Source: Rhodococcus sp. PAMC28707
GTDB taxonomy: Bacteria > Actinomycetota > Actinomycetes > Mycobacteriales > Mycobacteriaceae
Direction: 5' to 3'
Length of the DNA: 64,000 bases
Assembly: GCF_004795915.1 (NCBI RefSeq)
Contig: NZ_CP039253.1
Coordinates: 2,480,001-2,544,000, forward strand
The notes under the pieces are model-generated. The model ran no database searches and had not been told where the DNA came from. It was given only the letters and a program-made list of their open reading frames with translations. The first letter of the stretch is position 1. Each line of letters opens with the position of its first letter. Shown in pieces: positions 37,793-47,394 of the stretch. Position numbers and translations under genes: made by a program.

Positions 37793-39688
37793 ATGTCCAC
37801 TGATACCGGAGCTACTCCAACGGTGCGAGCCGTGCACGAAGACGCATTGCGCACGCTGCCGTTCTCCGACGAGCAGGACTTCGCGGATGCAGACCGGGGG
37901 TTCGTCGCGGCGCTACAGCCCGGCGCCATCACCGATGCTGCCGGGTCTGTTGTCTGGGACTGCGATTCTTTCGCGTTCCTCGAAGACGCGTGTCCACCGA
38001 CAGTGCATCCCAGCTTGTGGCGTCAATCGCAGCTGTGCGCCAAACAGGGTTTGTTCGAAGTGTGCGATCGGGTGTACCAAATCCGAGGTCTGGATGTTTC
38101 GAATCTGACGTTGATCGAAGGAGATGCGGGGGTTATCGTCATCGATCCGCTGATCTCGGCGGAGACAGCAGCGGCAGGACTCGCTCTCTACCGGGCCCAT
38201 CGCGGCCAACGGCCTGTCACCGGTGTCATCATCAGTCACAGCCACATCGACCATTTCGGCGGTATCAAGGGTGTCACCACCGTGGAGGACGTCGAGGCCG
38301 GCCGGTGCCCGGTATTGGCGCCTGCCGGATTCGTCGAACACGCTGTGGAGGAGAACGTCTATGCGGGAACAGCAATGGCTCGCCGTGCCGCCTATATGTA
38401 TGGAGCTGCGCTACCTCGTAATCCTCTGGGGGCGGTGGGGGCAGGTCTTGGTTTGACGACGTCGACAGGTACACCGACGCTGATTTCGCCGACTGTCTCC
38501 ATCGACCGGTCAGGTCATATGGAGACGATCGACGGCGTCCGGATCGAATTTCAGCTGACGCCGGGAACCGAGGCTCCGGCGGAGATGAACTTCTACTTCC
38601 CGGATCTGCGCGCCCTGTGCATGGCAGAGAACGCAACCCACACTCTGCACAACCTGTTGACGTTGCGTGGCGCACTCGTGCGTGATCCGCACGTGTGGTC
38701 GGGATACCTCACCGAAGCGATCAATCGGTATGCATCCAAGTCCGATGTGCTGTTCGCTTCGCACCATTGGCCCACCTGGGGGACGGAGCGGCTGACCGAA
38801 TTTCTGGCACTCCAACGCGATCTGTACGGATATCTTCACGACCAGACGGTGCGGCGGATCAATCAGGGGTTGACGGGTACCGAGATCGCTGAAGAAATCG
38901 AGTTGCCTCCAGCCATAGCTCGCGCCTGGCACACCAGGGGTTACTACGGATCGGTCAGTCACAATGTCAAAGCGATCTACCAGCGATACATGGGATGGTT
39001 CGAGGGCAATCCAGCTTTGCTGTGGGAGCACACTCCCGTCGACTCCGCAGTACGGCATGTCGACTTCATGGGTGGTTCCGCGGAAGTACTCCGGAAGGCG
39101 CGAGAGACGTTCGATAGTGGCGACTTTCGCTGGACCGCGCAGGTTTTGAACTATGTACTGTTCGCGGAGCCGGACAATTCCGACGCCCGTACTCTTCAGG
39201 CCGATACCTTCGAACAGCTCGGATTCGGCTGTGAGAACGGCACTTGGCGCAATTTCTACCTGATGGGCGCATACGAGTTGAGGCGTGGCAACGTCGGCAC
39301 ACCGATCATCGCTGCTGCCCCCGACATCCTCGGCGCGCTCACGGTCGGGCAGATTTTCGACGCCATCGCACTACGTGTCGACGGCCCGCGGGCATGGTCC
39401 GCCGACATCGTGCTGGACTGGGACGTCACGGACGAAGAGTTGGTGCACCGAACGGCGTTGCGTAACGGCCTTTTGGTTCACTTCGATCTCGATCACGATG
39501 CAACCCGCGGAGACACCGTTTTCCACCTGACCCGGCCTGACCTGATCGGTATATTGCTCGGCGGGATGGACCTCAGTGCAATGATCTCGGACGGAAAGGT
39601 TCGCGTCGACGGCGATCCGAGCCAGCTTGCGGAATTGGCAAGTTACCTCGACGCGCCCGATCCGAACTTTGCGATAGTGACGCCGTGA
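37793..39688 (+). CDS. Alkylsulfatase, SdsA1-type metallo-beta-lactamase fold
   Basis: The 631-residue protein has the zinc motif SHSHIDHFGGIKG (residues ~143-155), then EENVYAGTAMARRAAYMYG, LTPGTEAPAEMNFYFP, ENATHTLHNLLTLRGALVRD, and SHHWPTWG, all characteristic of SdsA1-like alkylsulfatases. The middle carries the dimerisation domain and the C-terminus (~510-630) a sterol-carrier-like domain. SdsA1 hydrolyses primary alkyl sulfates such as SDS to alcohol and sulfate. No signal peptide is evident in the chosen version. ATG 37793 has AAAGGAAG upstream; the frame is open further upstream without content. The divergent MerR gene is a likely regulator. Confidence 0.92.
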   Translation: MSTDTGATPTVRAVHEDALRTLPFSDEQDFADADRGFVAALQPGAITDAAGSVVWDCDSFAFLEDACPPTVHPSLWRQSQLCAKQGLFEVCDRVYQIRGLDVSNLTLIEGDAGVIVIDPLISAETAAAGLALYRAHRGQRPVTGVIISHSHIDHFGGIKGVTTVEDVEAGRCPVLAPAGFVEHAVEENVYAGTAMARRAAYMYGAALPRNPLGAVGAGLGLTTSTGTPTLISPTVSIDRSGHMETIDGVRIEFQLTPGTEAPAEMNFYFPDLRALCMAENATHTLHNLLTLRGALVRDPHVWSGYLTEAINRYASKSDVLFASHHWPTWGTERLTEFLALQRDLYGYLHDQTVRRINQGLTGTEIAEEIELPPAIARAWHTRGYYGSVSHNVKAIYQRYMGWFEGNPALLWEHTPVDSAVRHVDFMGGSAEVLRKARETFDSGDFRWTAQVLNYVLFAEPDNSDARTLQADTFEQLGFGCENGTWRNFYLMGAYELRRGNVGTPIIAAAPDILGALTVGQIFDAIALRVDGPRAWSADIVLDWDVTDEELVHRTALRNGLLVHFDLDHDATRGDTVFHLTRPDLIGILLGGMDLSAMISDGKVRVDGDPSQLAELASYLDAPDPNFAIVTP

Positions 39689-39724
39689 CTTCGAGTTGCG
39701 TGTCAGAAAGAATATCTACGCTGC

Positions 39725-41467
39725 TCAGTTATCGAGCTCCGTAAAAATACGGTCCGACAGTTCCTGGTTATCAATGTCGAGGATCTGGTTCCAGAAGTAG
39801 ACAGCTTCTGGGCCGTAGGCGTGGCCGTGGCCGTAAGGAACCTCGGCAGCGAACACCATGTCCAGGGTGACCTGCCAGAACGAGACGAATGGCACCCAGG
39901 TCATGCCTTTGTCGATGTCCTCGCCCCGTGGCTCGTCGAGCCAGTCGGGTTTGTTGAGGAGCAGACTCGGGGACCACCACACGATGGGATCGCTGGCATG
40001 CTGCCAGTACACGATGCGCGGCGAATCCCACTCGCCGAGGCCCGGTGCATCGAGGTCGGCGGGAGTCGAGGCGAAGCGCACATTCTCGCCACCGTAGATA
40101 ACAGGCAGGATTTCACGACTACCGGGATCTCGGGAATCGGTGATCTGCCGCCACTGCTCGGTGAAATTGGGGGTGCCCACGAACAGGGCGCCGTCAGTTC
40201 GGGCAATGATGTCCTGGGCGCCGGAGAATGCGTCCTGCGCGCCATACGAACCCAAGGACTCCCCGAACACCAATAGCTTGGGCCGCTGCTCAGGGGGTTG
40301 CTTGCTCCAACGGGCGTACACCGCTTCGAACAACGCGCGCCCGGCAAGCTTGGGTGTCTTCCGATCCGCAAGGAATGCCAAGGGACTCGGCAGGAACGAG
40401 TACTGCATCGCCGCAATCGCAGAATCGCCGCCGGACAGGTATTCGAGTGATGCCGCCACATTCTGATTCACCCAACCACGCCCGGTGGTGGTGGCCACGG
40501 CAAGATACTCTCGATCGAACGCGCCGGTTCGGTCGAGCTCGGCGACAACATTGTCGGCAAGTGAGTCGACGACGTTTCGGCTCTCGTCGAGACCATCGGC
40601 GTCTACCGAAACTCGACCGGCGTACACCCGGATCGGCTCGAGTGCAGCAGCTCCCGTAATTTCGGTGATTTGTGCCGCGTCCGGTCCGTCTGCCACGAAC
40701 GTCCGGCCTTCACGCCCGAGCGAATCCCAGCTCTCGAGCGACTCCGGAGACCCTGAGCGTTCTGGCGAAGTAGGCTGAACCGCTCCGTCGGCTGTGCCCT
40801 TGTCTGCTACGGCGGCAGAACCATTGGCGATACGCGCAATTCCCGTCGAGAGAATGCCTTCGATCATGAGCACCACGATCACAGTTACGACGAGCGCACT
40901 GACGCCCAGCGCAATGGGTGCGGGTAGGAATCGATCGACGAATCGGTCGAGTAGGTGCACGAGCTGCCGAAGTCCGCGTCCGATGAGTAAGCAGAGCAGG
41001 AAGACCACTGCGCCGACGGCAAATACTCCAAAGTAGTCCCAGTTGCTGCCAGGCTCGATACCAACCAGTTCGCGGGAGATGTCCTGCCACCATGATCCGA
41101 GTACGAGGAAGGTGGGGATCAGGACCAGAGCCACGATTCCGATCGTTATCCAACCGGCCCGCTGCCATCGCGGTGTCCACTGTCGGGTCAGACCACATTT
41201 GTGGAGGAGCCAAAGAACCAAGACTCCTAAACCGTAGCCGATCGCCGCACTCACTCCGCTGGCCACGGCCTGGAGGCTCCAGGGGCGCGGTAGCAGTGAC
41301 GGGGACATCGACCAGCAGTAGAACGCCAGGGCGAATATCAGACCTATCGGATTGAACCTGGCCAGCCAGTGTCGAACTCGTCCGAAGCGAACCTTGTTCG
41401 GTGGTGAGTTGCTTTCATCGAGGGGCGAGTGCTCTGCGTTCGGAGCTTCTTCTGTGGAGGCGGGCAT
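39725..41467 (-). CDS. Membrane-anchored alpha/beta-hydrolase (Abhydrolase_9 type)
   Basis: The 580-residue protein has about five transmembrane helices in residues ~35-230 (for example IGLIFALAFYCWSMSPSLLPRPW and ALVVTVIVVLMIEGIL) and a C-terminal hydrolase domain with the nucleophile elbow LLVFGESLGSYGAQDAFSG (~395). The signature RTFVADGPDAAQI and SPSLLPR, together with the ending WNQILD, match the actinobacterial alpha/beta-hydrolase family of unknown function. The active site would face the outside. The substrate is unknown. Confidence 0.82.
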   Translation of the reverse strand: MPASTEEAPNAEHSPLDESNSPPNKVRFGRVRHWLARFNPIGLIFALAFYCWSMSPSLLPRPWSLQAVASGVSAAIGYGLGVLVLWLLHKCGLTRQWTPRWQRAGWITIGIVALVLIPTFLVLGSWWQDISRELVGIEPGSNWDYFGVFAVGAVVFLLCLLIGRGLRQLVHLLDRFVDRFLPAPIALGVSALVVTVIVVLMIEGILSTGIARIANGSAAVADKGTADGAVQPTSPERSGSPESLESWDSLGREGRTFVADGPDAAQITEITGAAALEPIRVYAGRVSVDADGLDESRNVVDSLADNVVAELDRTGAFDREYLAVATTTGRGWVNQNVAASLEYLSGGDSAIAAMQYSFLPSPLAFLADRKTPKLAGRALFEAVYARWSKQPPEQRPKLLVFGESLGSYGAQDAFSGAQDIIARTDGALFVGTPNFTEQWRQITDSRDPGSREILPVIYGGENVRFASTPADLDAPGLGEWDSPRIVYWQHASDPIVWWSPSLLLNKPDWLDEPRGEDIDKGMTWVPFVSFWQVTLDMVFAAEVPYGHGHAYGPEAVYFWNQILDIDNQELSDRIFTELDN

Positions 41468-41894
41468 CTCTTGGCTCCTGATCGATCGCGCGTATATCGT
41501 CGTGCTGGTTCGGAGGTGACGGTTGGCTCAGCAATGGGCATAAAGCGGATAGAAGGGCAATTGCACGGGTGTCCCGACGGCAAGGCGGCGCCAACCGTCC
41601 CCAGACTGAGAAGGAATGTGGTGGTTCGGACTTTACCCCGCATCCGAAGACTGGAAAGCGAAAAATCGACCCATCTCGTTCAGCATCGACATACGATGCC
41701 TTTCATGGCCAGATCCGAGTTTTCGTGCACACCGGAAAGTTCGTCCCCGCGACGGACAGCGGTGAAAGAATTCACTGAACCTTGTTGAACACTTCTATCC
41801 GATTTCACAGACTGACCTACTAGTGAACTGTGTTTTTGGTTAGCTTCTGATGTCTGAACAGACAGAGCTCTGGTACGAGCGAAAGAAGGAAGTC
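41468..41894. other. 427-bp intergenic region
   Basis: This gap lies between the divergent Abhydrolase_9-type and glutamate decarboxylase genes. The open frames within it (to about 41788) carry no recognisable motif and have atypical composition, so I do not call them genes. It must hold both promoters. A Shine-Dalgarno AAGGA stands before ATG 41895. I could not identify a convincing operator. Confidence 0.5.
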
Positions 41895-43301
41895 ATGACC
41901 AAACATCACACCAATGCTCGACAAAACACCAACCTCGGTGACGTGCTCTCTATGAACACAGTGTTCGTCAGGCCGGGTGAGGCCACCGAGTTACCAAAAT
42001 TCAGGATTCCAGACGACATGAGCCTGCCGGAGACGGCGTATCAGATCGTGCACGACGAGGCGATGCTCGACGGCAACGCGCGTCTGAATCTCGCCACCTT
42101 CGTCAGTACCTGGATGGACGACGAGGCCAAGAAGCTCTACAGCGAGACCTTCGACAAGAACATGATCGACAAGGACGAGTACCCACAAACAGCTGCAATC
42201 GAGGAGCGCTGCTGGAAGATATTGGGCAACCTGTGGCACAGTCCCGACATCGACAACGCTATTGGTACGTCGACGATCGGTTCCTCGGAGGCGTGCATGC
42301 TCGGCGGACTCGCACTCAAGCGGCGTTGGCAAGGTCGTCGTAAAGCGGAGGGCAAGTCGACCGAGACCCCGAACATCGTGCTGTCCACTGCAGTTCAAGT
42401 GTGCTGGGAGAAGTTCTGCAATTACTTCGAGGTGGAACCGCGGTGGGTTCCGATCAGCAAAGACCACATGGTTCTCGACGGGTACGAACTCGAGAAGTAT
42501 GTAGACGAGAACACGATCGGCGTGGTCGCGATCATGGGGCAGACCTACACCGGCATGTACGAGCCGGTCGCCGAGATCGCCAAGAAGCTCGACGAAATTC
42601 AAGCCGACACCGGGCTTGACGTTCAGATCCACGTCGACGGCGCATCCGGCGCCATGATTGCCCCGTTCTGTCAGCCCGATCTCGAGTGGGACTTCCGAGT
42701 AACCCGGGTGGCGTCGATCAACACCTCCGGGCACAAGTTCGGCCTCGTGTACCCCGGCGTCGGCTGGATCGTGTGGCGCGATGAAGAAGCCTTGCCCGCG
42801 AGCATGGTCTTCCACTGCAGCTACCTCGGGGGAGACATGCCGACCTTGGCGCTGAACTTCTCGCGTCCAGGAGCTCAGGTATTGCTGCAGTACTACATGT
42901 TCCTCCGATTGGGGTTCAGGGGATTTCGGCAGGTGCAGCAGGGTTCGCTCGATGTGGCACAGCATCTTTCGTCGAAGATTGCGCGACTTGATGCTTTCGA
43001 ACTGGTCAGCAAGGGGGACACCATCCCGGTCTTCGCTTGGCGCTTGAAAGAGGGGTATACCGACAAGTGGAATCTGTACGACCTCTCCGATCGGTTGAGG
43101 ATGAAGGGATGGCTCGTTCCTGCCTATCCGATGGCCGACAATCTGGGCGAGATGACAGTTCAGCGCATCGTGGTACGTGTCGGGTTGAGCGAAGATCTAG
43201 CAGACGCACTGTTCAGAGACCTCGAAGGGGAGGTTACTTTTCTCGACAGCCTCACTGTGCCTATGCCGCGAGTGGGCGAAGGATCCCACTTCCACCACTG
43301 A
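41895..43301 (+). CDS. Glutamate decarboxylase, PLP-dependent
   Basis: The 468-residue protein matches bacterial GadB: LPKFRIPDDMSLPETAYQIVHDE-like start (residues ~35-57), NLATFVSTWMDDEA, AAIEERCWKILGNLWHSP, GTSTIGSSEACMLGGLALKRRW, HVDGASGAMIAPF, and the PLP-lysine motif INTSGHKFGLVYPGVGWIVWRD. It converts glutamate to GABA, consuming a proton, usually in acid resistance. The start at ATG 41895 is supported by AAGGA; an ATG at 41850 lacks a site. No GABA/glutamate antiporter gene follows; the next gene encodes a membrane protein of unknown function. Confidence 0.93.
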   Translation: MTKHHTNARQNTNLGDVLSMNTVFVRPGEATELPKFRIPDDMSLPETAYQIVHDEAMLDGNARLNLATFVSTWMDDEAKKLYSETFDKNMIDKDEYPQTAAIEERCWKILGNLWHSPDIDNAIGTSTIGSSEACMLGGLALKRRWQGRRKAEGKSTETPNIVLSTAVQVCWEKFCNYFEVEPRWVPISKDHMVLDGYELEKYVDENTIGVVAIMGQTYTGMYEPVAEIAKKLDEIQADTGLDVQIHVDGASGAMIAPFCQPDLEWDFRVTRVASINTSGHKFGLVYPGVGWIVWRDEEALPASMVFHCSYLGGDMPTLALNFSRPGAQVLLQYYMFLRLGFRGFRQVQQGSLDVAQHLSSKIARLDAFELVSKGDTIPVFAWRLKEGYTDKWNLYDLSDRLRMKGWLVPAYPMADNLGEMTVQRIVVRVGLSEDLADALFRDLEGEVTFLDSLTVPMPRVGEGSHFHH

Positions 43302-43350
43302 GCGTGGCAAGTCGTCCGGTGGTGGTGCGTGGAAACGAATCGAAGGTTGC

Positions 43351-44025
43351 ATGAGTATTGCTGCGGAAACACCACGTTGGCACGCCGCGATCTTGACGCC
43401 GACTCTGCGAAAGCAGTGCTGGGGCTTCATGATCGGATCGTCACTGTTCGCATTGGGGGCGGTACCGGGTTTCGGCGCCTGGGCCGGTGCCTCGGTTTCC
43501 AACGTGTGCTTCTTCATCGGCGCGTGGTTTTTCACCTCTGCCGGATTTATTCAGCTACTCAGAAGCGGTGCGGTCAAGACGAAAGTTTCCGGTAGTTCAG
43601 ATGACATGGTCCGGCTCGAGTGGCTGGCCGCGGCAACTCAATTCGCAGGAACGCTACTTTTCAACGTCAGCACCACCGCGGCCCTGAAGCCGAGCTCGGT
43701 CACCCAAGAGGAACGCCTCGTCTGGAGTCCGGATGCGGGAGGCTCGGTCGCTTTCCTCATCAGCGGGGTACTGGTGATCATCGCCTATACCCACGCCCGA
43801 AAGTTCTGGGACCCGAGCGCGGCCGACTGGTGGTCCGGGCAGATCAACTTGATCGGGTGTCTCGCATTCGGCGTCTCCGCGGTGGCTGCCTTCGTCACCC
43901 CGGACGGTGCCACGGTCGACTCGACCCTCGCCAACTCCGGCACCTTCGTCGGTGCGTTGTGCTTCTTCTTCGCATCGTTCCTCGTATTGCCCATGTGGAG
44001 TCGAGGCAAAAATTCGACTACGTGA
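43351..44025 (+). CDS. Four- to six-helix membrane protein, possibly YrhK-like
   Basis: The 224-residue protein has hydrophobic helices at residues ~25-45, 50-70, 90-110, 130-150, 170-190 and 200-218, for example NVCFFIGAWFFTSAGFIQLL and FLISGVLVIIAYTHA. A W-x-x-A-x-x-QFAGTLLFNVSTT segment in the middle recalls YrhK-domain proteins. Function unknown. It starts 49 bases after glutamate decarboxylase with GAAGG upstream, so the two are probably cotranscribed. Confidence 0.68.
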   Translation: MSIAAETPRWHAAILTPTLRKQCWGFMIGSSLFALGAVPGFGAWAGASVSNVCFFIGAWFFTSAGFIQLLRSGAVKTKVSGSSDDMVRLEWLAAATQFAGTLLFNVSTTAALKPSSVTQEERLVWSPDAGGSVAFLISGVLVIIAYTHARKFWDPSAADWWSGQINLIGCLAFGVSAVAAFVTPDGATVDSTLANSGTFVGALCFFFASFLVLPMWSRGKNSTT

Positions 44026-44045
44026 TGCTGTGTTCACTTAGAAGT

Positions 44046-45527
44046 TCACCTAGATGACCGCGAGAGAGGCCGGCACTCGCTCACGGAGTAATCCTCGTAA
44101 TCGACGGCCCTCAATTGCCCGACGTACTGCGTGGCGAACCCGGGGAACATCGTTGCGTTGAAGCCGTCCTCGGTGAGATACCAACTGGAGCAACCGGAGT
44201 TCCAGGTCGTTTTCTGCAAGCGTCGCTGCAGGTCCTCGTTGTACTCCTGCTGGCGGTCCTCTCGGACATCGAGGACGAGATCACGGGCTAACGCGTGCGA
44301 AATCGCTTCGACGAGGTAATCGATCTGGGCCTCCATGTAGACCAACGCCGAGCTGTGTCCGGGACCGGAGTTGGGGCCGAACGTGAAGTACATGTTCGGG
44401 TATCCAGCTACCGAAACGGACTTGTATGCCTTTGCCCCACCGCTCCACTCGTCGGCCAACACTCGCCCGCCCCTGCCTCGGATCGGAACGGGGGTGCCCG
44501 TCTTGCACACGTCGAAACCCGTCGCGAACACGATGACGTCGGCTTGGTGCTCGATACCTTCTACCGTCCTGATGCCGTCAGGCGCCAGTGTGGCGATCGG
44601 CCAGGTGACGAGCGTGCAATTGTCCTTCTGCAATGCCGGGTAGAACTCACTCGTCATCAGCAACCGCTTACAACCCGCTCTGAAATCCGGGGTGAGTTGG
44701 CGACGTAGCCATGGGTCTTCGACCTGGCGTCGCAAGTGCACTTTCCCGACGGCTTCCACGACGCGAGTCAGGGGAGAATTCCACACCACACCCAGAGCGA
44801 CGGACTCGTGGCCCCAGAACCAGGCCTTCCGTGCTGCTGTCTGCGCTGTGGGAAAACGTCGGTAGAGGTCCTTGGTGGTCTGCCTCGTCTCGAAGTTGAC
44901 TCGGGGCAATGCCCACCCTGGCGTGCGCTGAAAGACTTTGACCGACTTGGCAACTTTGACCAACTCGGGGACGATCTGGACACCGGACGCGCCGGTGCCG
45001 ATGACGGCGACCTTTTTGTCGGTGAAGTCGTAATCGTGGTCCCAGCGGGCACTGTGGATCTTGTGGCCGGTGAAGGTGTCGAGACCTCTGATTGCCGGAA
45101 AGCTCACATTGGCCAAGGGTCCCGACGCCATGACGACGGTGCGAGCATGCATTGGCGGTTGGGCGTCGAAGGTGATGTCCCACAGCGACGTTGCGTCATT
45201 CCAGCGCACGTCGATGACGTTGTGGCCGAATCGAAAATGTGGCCGCAGGTCGAACTCTTCGACCATGTGCTCGATGTACCCGAGGATCTCCGCGCTTCCC
45301 GAGTATGTGTGCGACCAGTCGGGATTGGGAGCGAAACTGTACGAGTACAGCCGCGACGGGATATCGCACGCGGCACCCGGGTAGGTGTTGTCGCGCCATG
45401 TGCCGCCGGCCGCAGTGCCTCGCTCGAGAAGCGCAAAGTCTTCGACATCTTTCTGCTTCAACCGGATTGCAGTGCCGATTCCTGCGAAGCCACCGCCGAT
45501 GATGGCAACATTCAACGTCTCGTTCAC
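44046..45527 (-). CDS. Flavin-containing monooxygenase, Baeyer-Villiger type
   Basis: The 493-residue protein has the FAD motif GGGFAGIG at the N-terminus, the Baeyer-Villiger fingerprint FTGHKIHSARW (FxGxxxHxxxW, residues ~155-165) and the NADPH motif GTGASGVQ close after it. ATGFD near residue 340 marks the C-terminal FAD segment. Such enzymes oxygenate ketones to esters or act on related substrates; I recall MymA and EtaA as mycobacterial relatives. The start is GTG 45527, in a GTGA overlap with the diiron gene, so it is the last gene of the SDR / diiron / monooxygenase operon. Confidence 0.9.
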   Translation of the reverse strand: MNETLNVAIIGGGFAGIGTAIRLKQKDVEDFALLERGTAAGGTWRDNTYPGAACDIPSRLYSYSFAPNPDWSHTYSGSAEILGYIEHMVEEFDLRPHFRFGHNVIDVRWNDATSLWDITFDAQPPMHARTVVMASGPLANVSFPAIRGLDTFTGHKIHSARWDHDYDFTDKKVAVIGTGASGVQIVPELVKVAKSVKVFQRTPGWALPRVNFETRQTTKDLYRRFPTAQTAARKAWFWGHESVALGVVWNSPLTRVVEAVGKVHLRRQVEDPWLRRQLTPDFRAGCKRLLMTSEFYPALQKDNCTLVTWPIATLAPDGIRTVEGIEHQADVIVFATGFDVCKTGTPVPIRGRGGRVLADEWSGGAKAYKSVSVAGYPNMYFTFGPNSGPGHSSALVYMEAQIDYLVEAISHALARDLVLDVREDRQQEYNEDLQRRLQKTTWNSGCSSWYLTEDGFNATMFPGFATQYVGQLRAVDYEDYSVSECRPLSRSSR

Positions 45528-46444
45528 GCGACAGGCTCGTAGGTGAGTTCTTTGGACCAGGTCGGCTGGGGGCGTAGCAACCGCTTGGGGTATTTCGAAG
45601 TGAGGCGGACAAGGCCGTCGGCGAGCTTGTGGTACGGGTGGGCTCGGTCGATTACCACCCCGGAATGCCAGGTGATGAACCGGTACATGGGTAGACGCCT
45701 GGGGAATTCGCTTCTTTCCCCGACCTTTTTGAATCGGCCCATAGCGGAGTACAGCCGTTGCTCGTCGACACCCATGTCCACGATGTTGTCTCGCATCTTG
45801 TTGAGCAGCGGGATATATCGGAGGGTGCCGATGATCAGTGAAGGTTTCATCCACGCCCCGACGGTCTCGACGAGGATTCTGCGCATCTTGGCGTGACCGA
45901 GAAGTTCGATCACCTGGAAATCGACTGCGAGGTGCCGTGATTCGTCGGAGTTGATTCGTTTGAACACCTCCTGGCAGACCGGGTCGTCGATCTCGTCGAC
46001 GATGAATTTCACCAGTGCACCGTCGAGAGCAACTTCGAGCATCGGGATCACCGTACCCAGAACGGCGAGCGAGGTCTGGTCCGAATACTTGTCGAGCCAG
46101 TCGATGACAAGTTTGACGTTGATGTTGGGCTGGGGAATCTCGTCACCGTCGAGCATCCCCCAGCGCCTCATCAGCGCGAGTTCGGCATTCGCGTGCTTCT
46201 GTTCCTCCGCGTGGAAGTAGGTGTAGATTTCTTTCAGGGTCTCGGTGGGGGCTTTCGTCGCCATCGCGGCGAACCCGCGGGCTCCGACATTTTCGATCCA
46301 CATCAGGTCGGACATGAAAGGCTTGAGCTTGGTCCAGAGTTCGGGACCGATCGTCTCCGCTCCCGGCGCATCCCAGTCGATGTCGACCAACGCCCACTGC
46401 TTGTCCTTGATCTTGACGAGCATGTCCTCGAAATCGAATGCCAT
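45524..46444 (-). CDS. Ferritin-like diiron protein (putative oxygenase or hydrolase)
   Basis: The 306-residue all-helical protein shows two ExxH motifs, AEEQKHANAE (residues ~79-88) and SDESRHLAVD (~170), together with other acidic residues in helices (WIENVG, MLEVALDGALVKFIVDEID). This is the ligand pattern of a diiron carboxylate site. The ending is basic. I cannot name the reaction; relatives annotated as metal-dependent or ferritin-like proteins often sit beside monooxygenase genes. It lies one base after the SDR gene and overlaps the monooxygenase gene by four bases, so the three are co-expressed. Confidence 0.78.
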   Translation of the reverse strand: MAFDFEDMLVKIKDKQWALVDIDWDAPGAETIGPELWTKLKPFMSDLMWIENVGARGFAAMATKAPTETLKEIYTYFHAEEQKHANAELALMRRWGMLDGDEIPQPNINVKLVIDWLDKYSDQTSLAVLGTVIPMLEVALDGALVKFIVDEIDDPVCQEVFKRINSDESRHLAVDFQVIELLGHAKMRRILVETVGAWMKPSLIIGTLRYIPLLNKMRDNIVDMGVDEQRLYSAMGRFKKVGERSEFPRRLPMYRFITWHSGVVIDRAHPYHKLADGLVRLTSKYPKRLLRPQPTWSKELTYEPVA

Positions 46445-46445
46445 G

Positions 46446-47267
46446 TCAAACTCCTGCCTTCTCGGTGGTTTCCTGTGGTGCCAGCCGTCCCAGCAACCCG
46501 AGGGCGCGGGTATAGAGAGCTGGAGCGATTCGTTTGAGGCGCCAGATGACCTTGGCGTCGAGCTGAGGGACGACGTACAGGCGTCCGCGGTCGTACTTGT
46601 TCAGGGTGTCGACGGCGATCTTGCCGGGCGTGAAACCGGTCGAGTGCATGAGGTTCTCGGCCAATGTCGATGCCGCGCCGGTGATCCGACCGTCGACGGC
46701 GACGTTGGTTTTGACGAACGTCGGGCACAGAACGGTGACCTTCACGCCGGTGCCGGATAGTTCGGCGGCCATCGTTTCCGACAGTGAAATGACCGCGGCC
46801 TTGCCGACGTTGTAGGGCGCCATGAACGGGGCAGCGGCAAATCCGGCGGCCGAGGCGACGTTGATGAAACCGCCTTCGCCTGCGGCTTCGATTGCGGGCA
46901 GGAAGACTTCGCAGCCGTGGAGGACACCCCACAGGTTGATTCCGAGTGCCCAGTTCCAGTCCTCGAAACCGATGCTGCCGACGGGCTTTCCGCCGATGCC
47001 GACGCCGGCGTTATTGACGACCAGGGTGGGTGCACTTCCGAAGGTCAGCTCGGCGAAGAGCGCTAATTCTTCGACCTGTTCGCGGATGGCGACGTCGCAG
47101 GCTACCGCGTAACCGTCGATCATCGCCGCAGTTTCTTGGGCCCGAGAGAGCGAGATGTCGGCGCAGATCACCTCTCCGCCGCGAGCAGCCAGTTCGATGG
47201 CGAAAGCGCGGCCGATGCCGCTCCCCGCGCCGGTTACGACGGCACGAGAGTTGTAGGACGAGGTCAT
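46446..47267 (-). CDS. Short-chain dehydrogenase/reductase (SadH/Rv3085-like)
   Basis: The 273-residue protein has the SDR motifs VVTGAGSGIGRAF (residues ~10-22), VVNNAGVG (~83), NVASAAGF and the catalytic YNVGK (~154). The ending KVIWRLKRIAPALYTRALGLLGR is basic and amphipathic, as in SDRs that associate with membranes. I recall the M. tuberculosis homologue next to the MymA monooxygenase. ATG 47267 is the first start that fits; longer versions lack sense. It is the first gene of the three-gene operon. Confidence 0.87.
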   Translation of the reverse strand: MTSSYNSRAVVTGAGSGIGRAFAIELAARGGEVICADISLSRAQETAAMIDGYAVACDVAIREQVEELALFAELTFGSAPTLVVNNAGVGIGGKPVGSIGFEDWNWALGINLWGVLHGCEVFLPAIEAAGEGGFINVASAAGFAAAPFMAPYNVGKAAVISLSETMAAELSGTGVKVTVLCPTFVKTNVAVDGRITGAASTLAENLMHSTGFTPGKIAVDTLNKYDRGRLYVVPQLDAKVIWRLKRIAPALYTRALGLLGRLAPQETTEKAGV

Positions 47268-47333
47268 ACGAAGAGAATCGTACGGACCACGCCATTTGTC
47301 AATGGCCCGGTAGGCAACGGCTTGGTGTTGGGC

Positions 47334-47369
47334 GAAAGAAAGGGCCCGACCAAGCAATGGTCGGGCCCT
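47334..47369 (-). terminator. Terminator of the queuosine-precursor transporter gene
   Basis: AGGGCCCGACC (47341-47351) and GGTCGGGCCCT (47359-47369) form an 11-bp perfect stem with loop AAGCAAT. On the minus strand it is followed by TTCTTTC. It lies 26 bases beyond the transporter stop codon. Confidence 0.8.
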
Positions 47370-47394
47370 CTTCGTCGGTAGATCTGCAGGCCGA

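Noticed and set aside
41429..41788. Open frames of 69-119 codons upstream of glutamate decarboxylase
   Set aside because: No recognisable domain, poor codon composition, and the frame starts inside the opposite-strand hydrolase gene; treated as intergenic.
43293..43345. Inverted repeat TTCCACCAC...GTGGTGG after glutamate decarboxylase
   Set aside because: Imperfect, not followed by a T run, and overlapping the next gene's leader; too weak to call a terminator.
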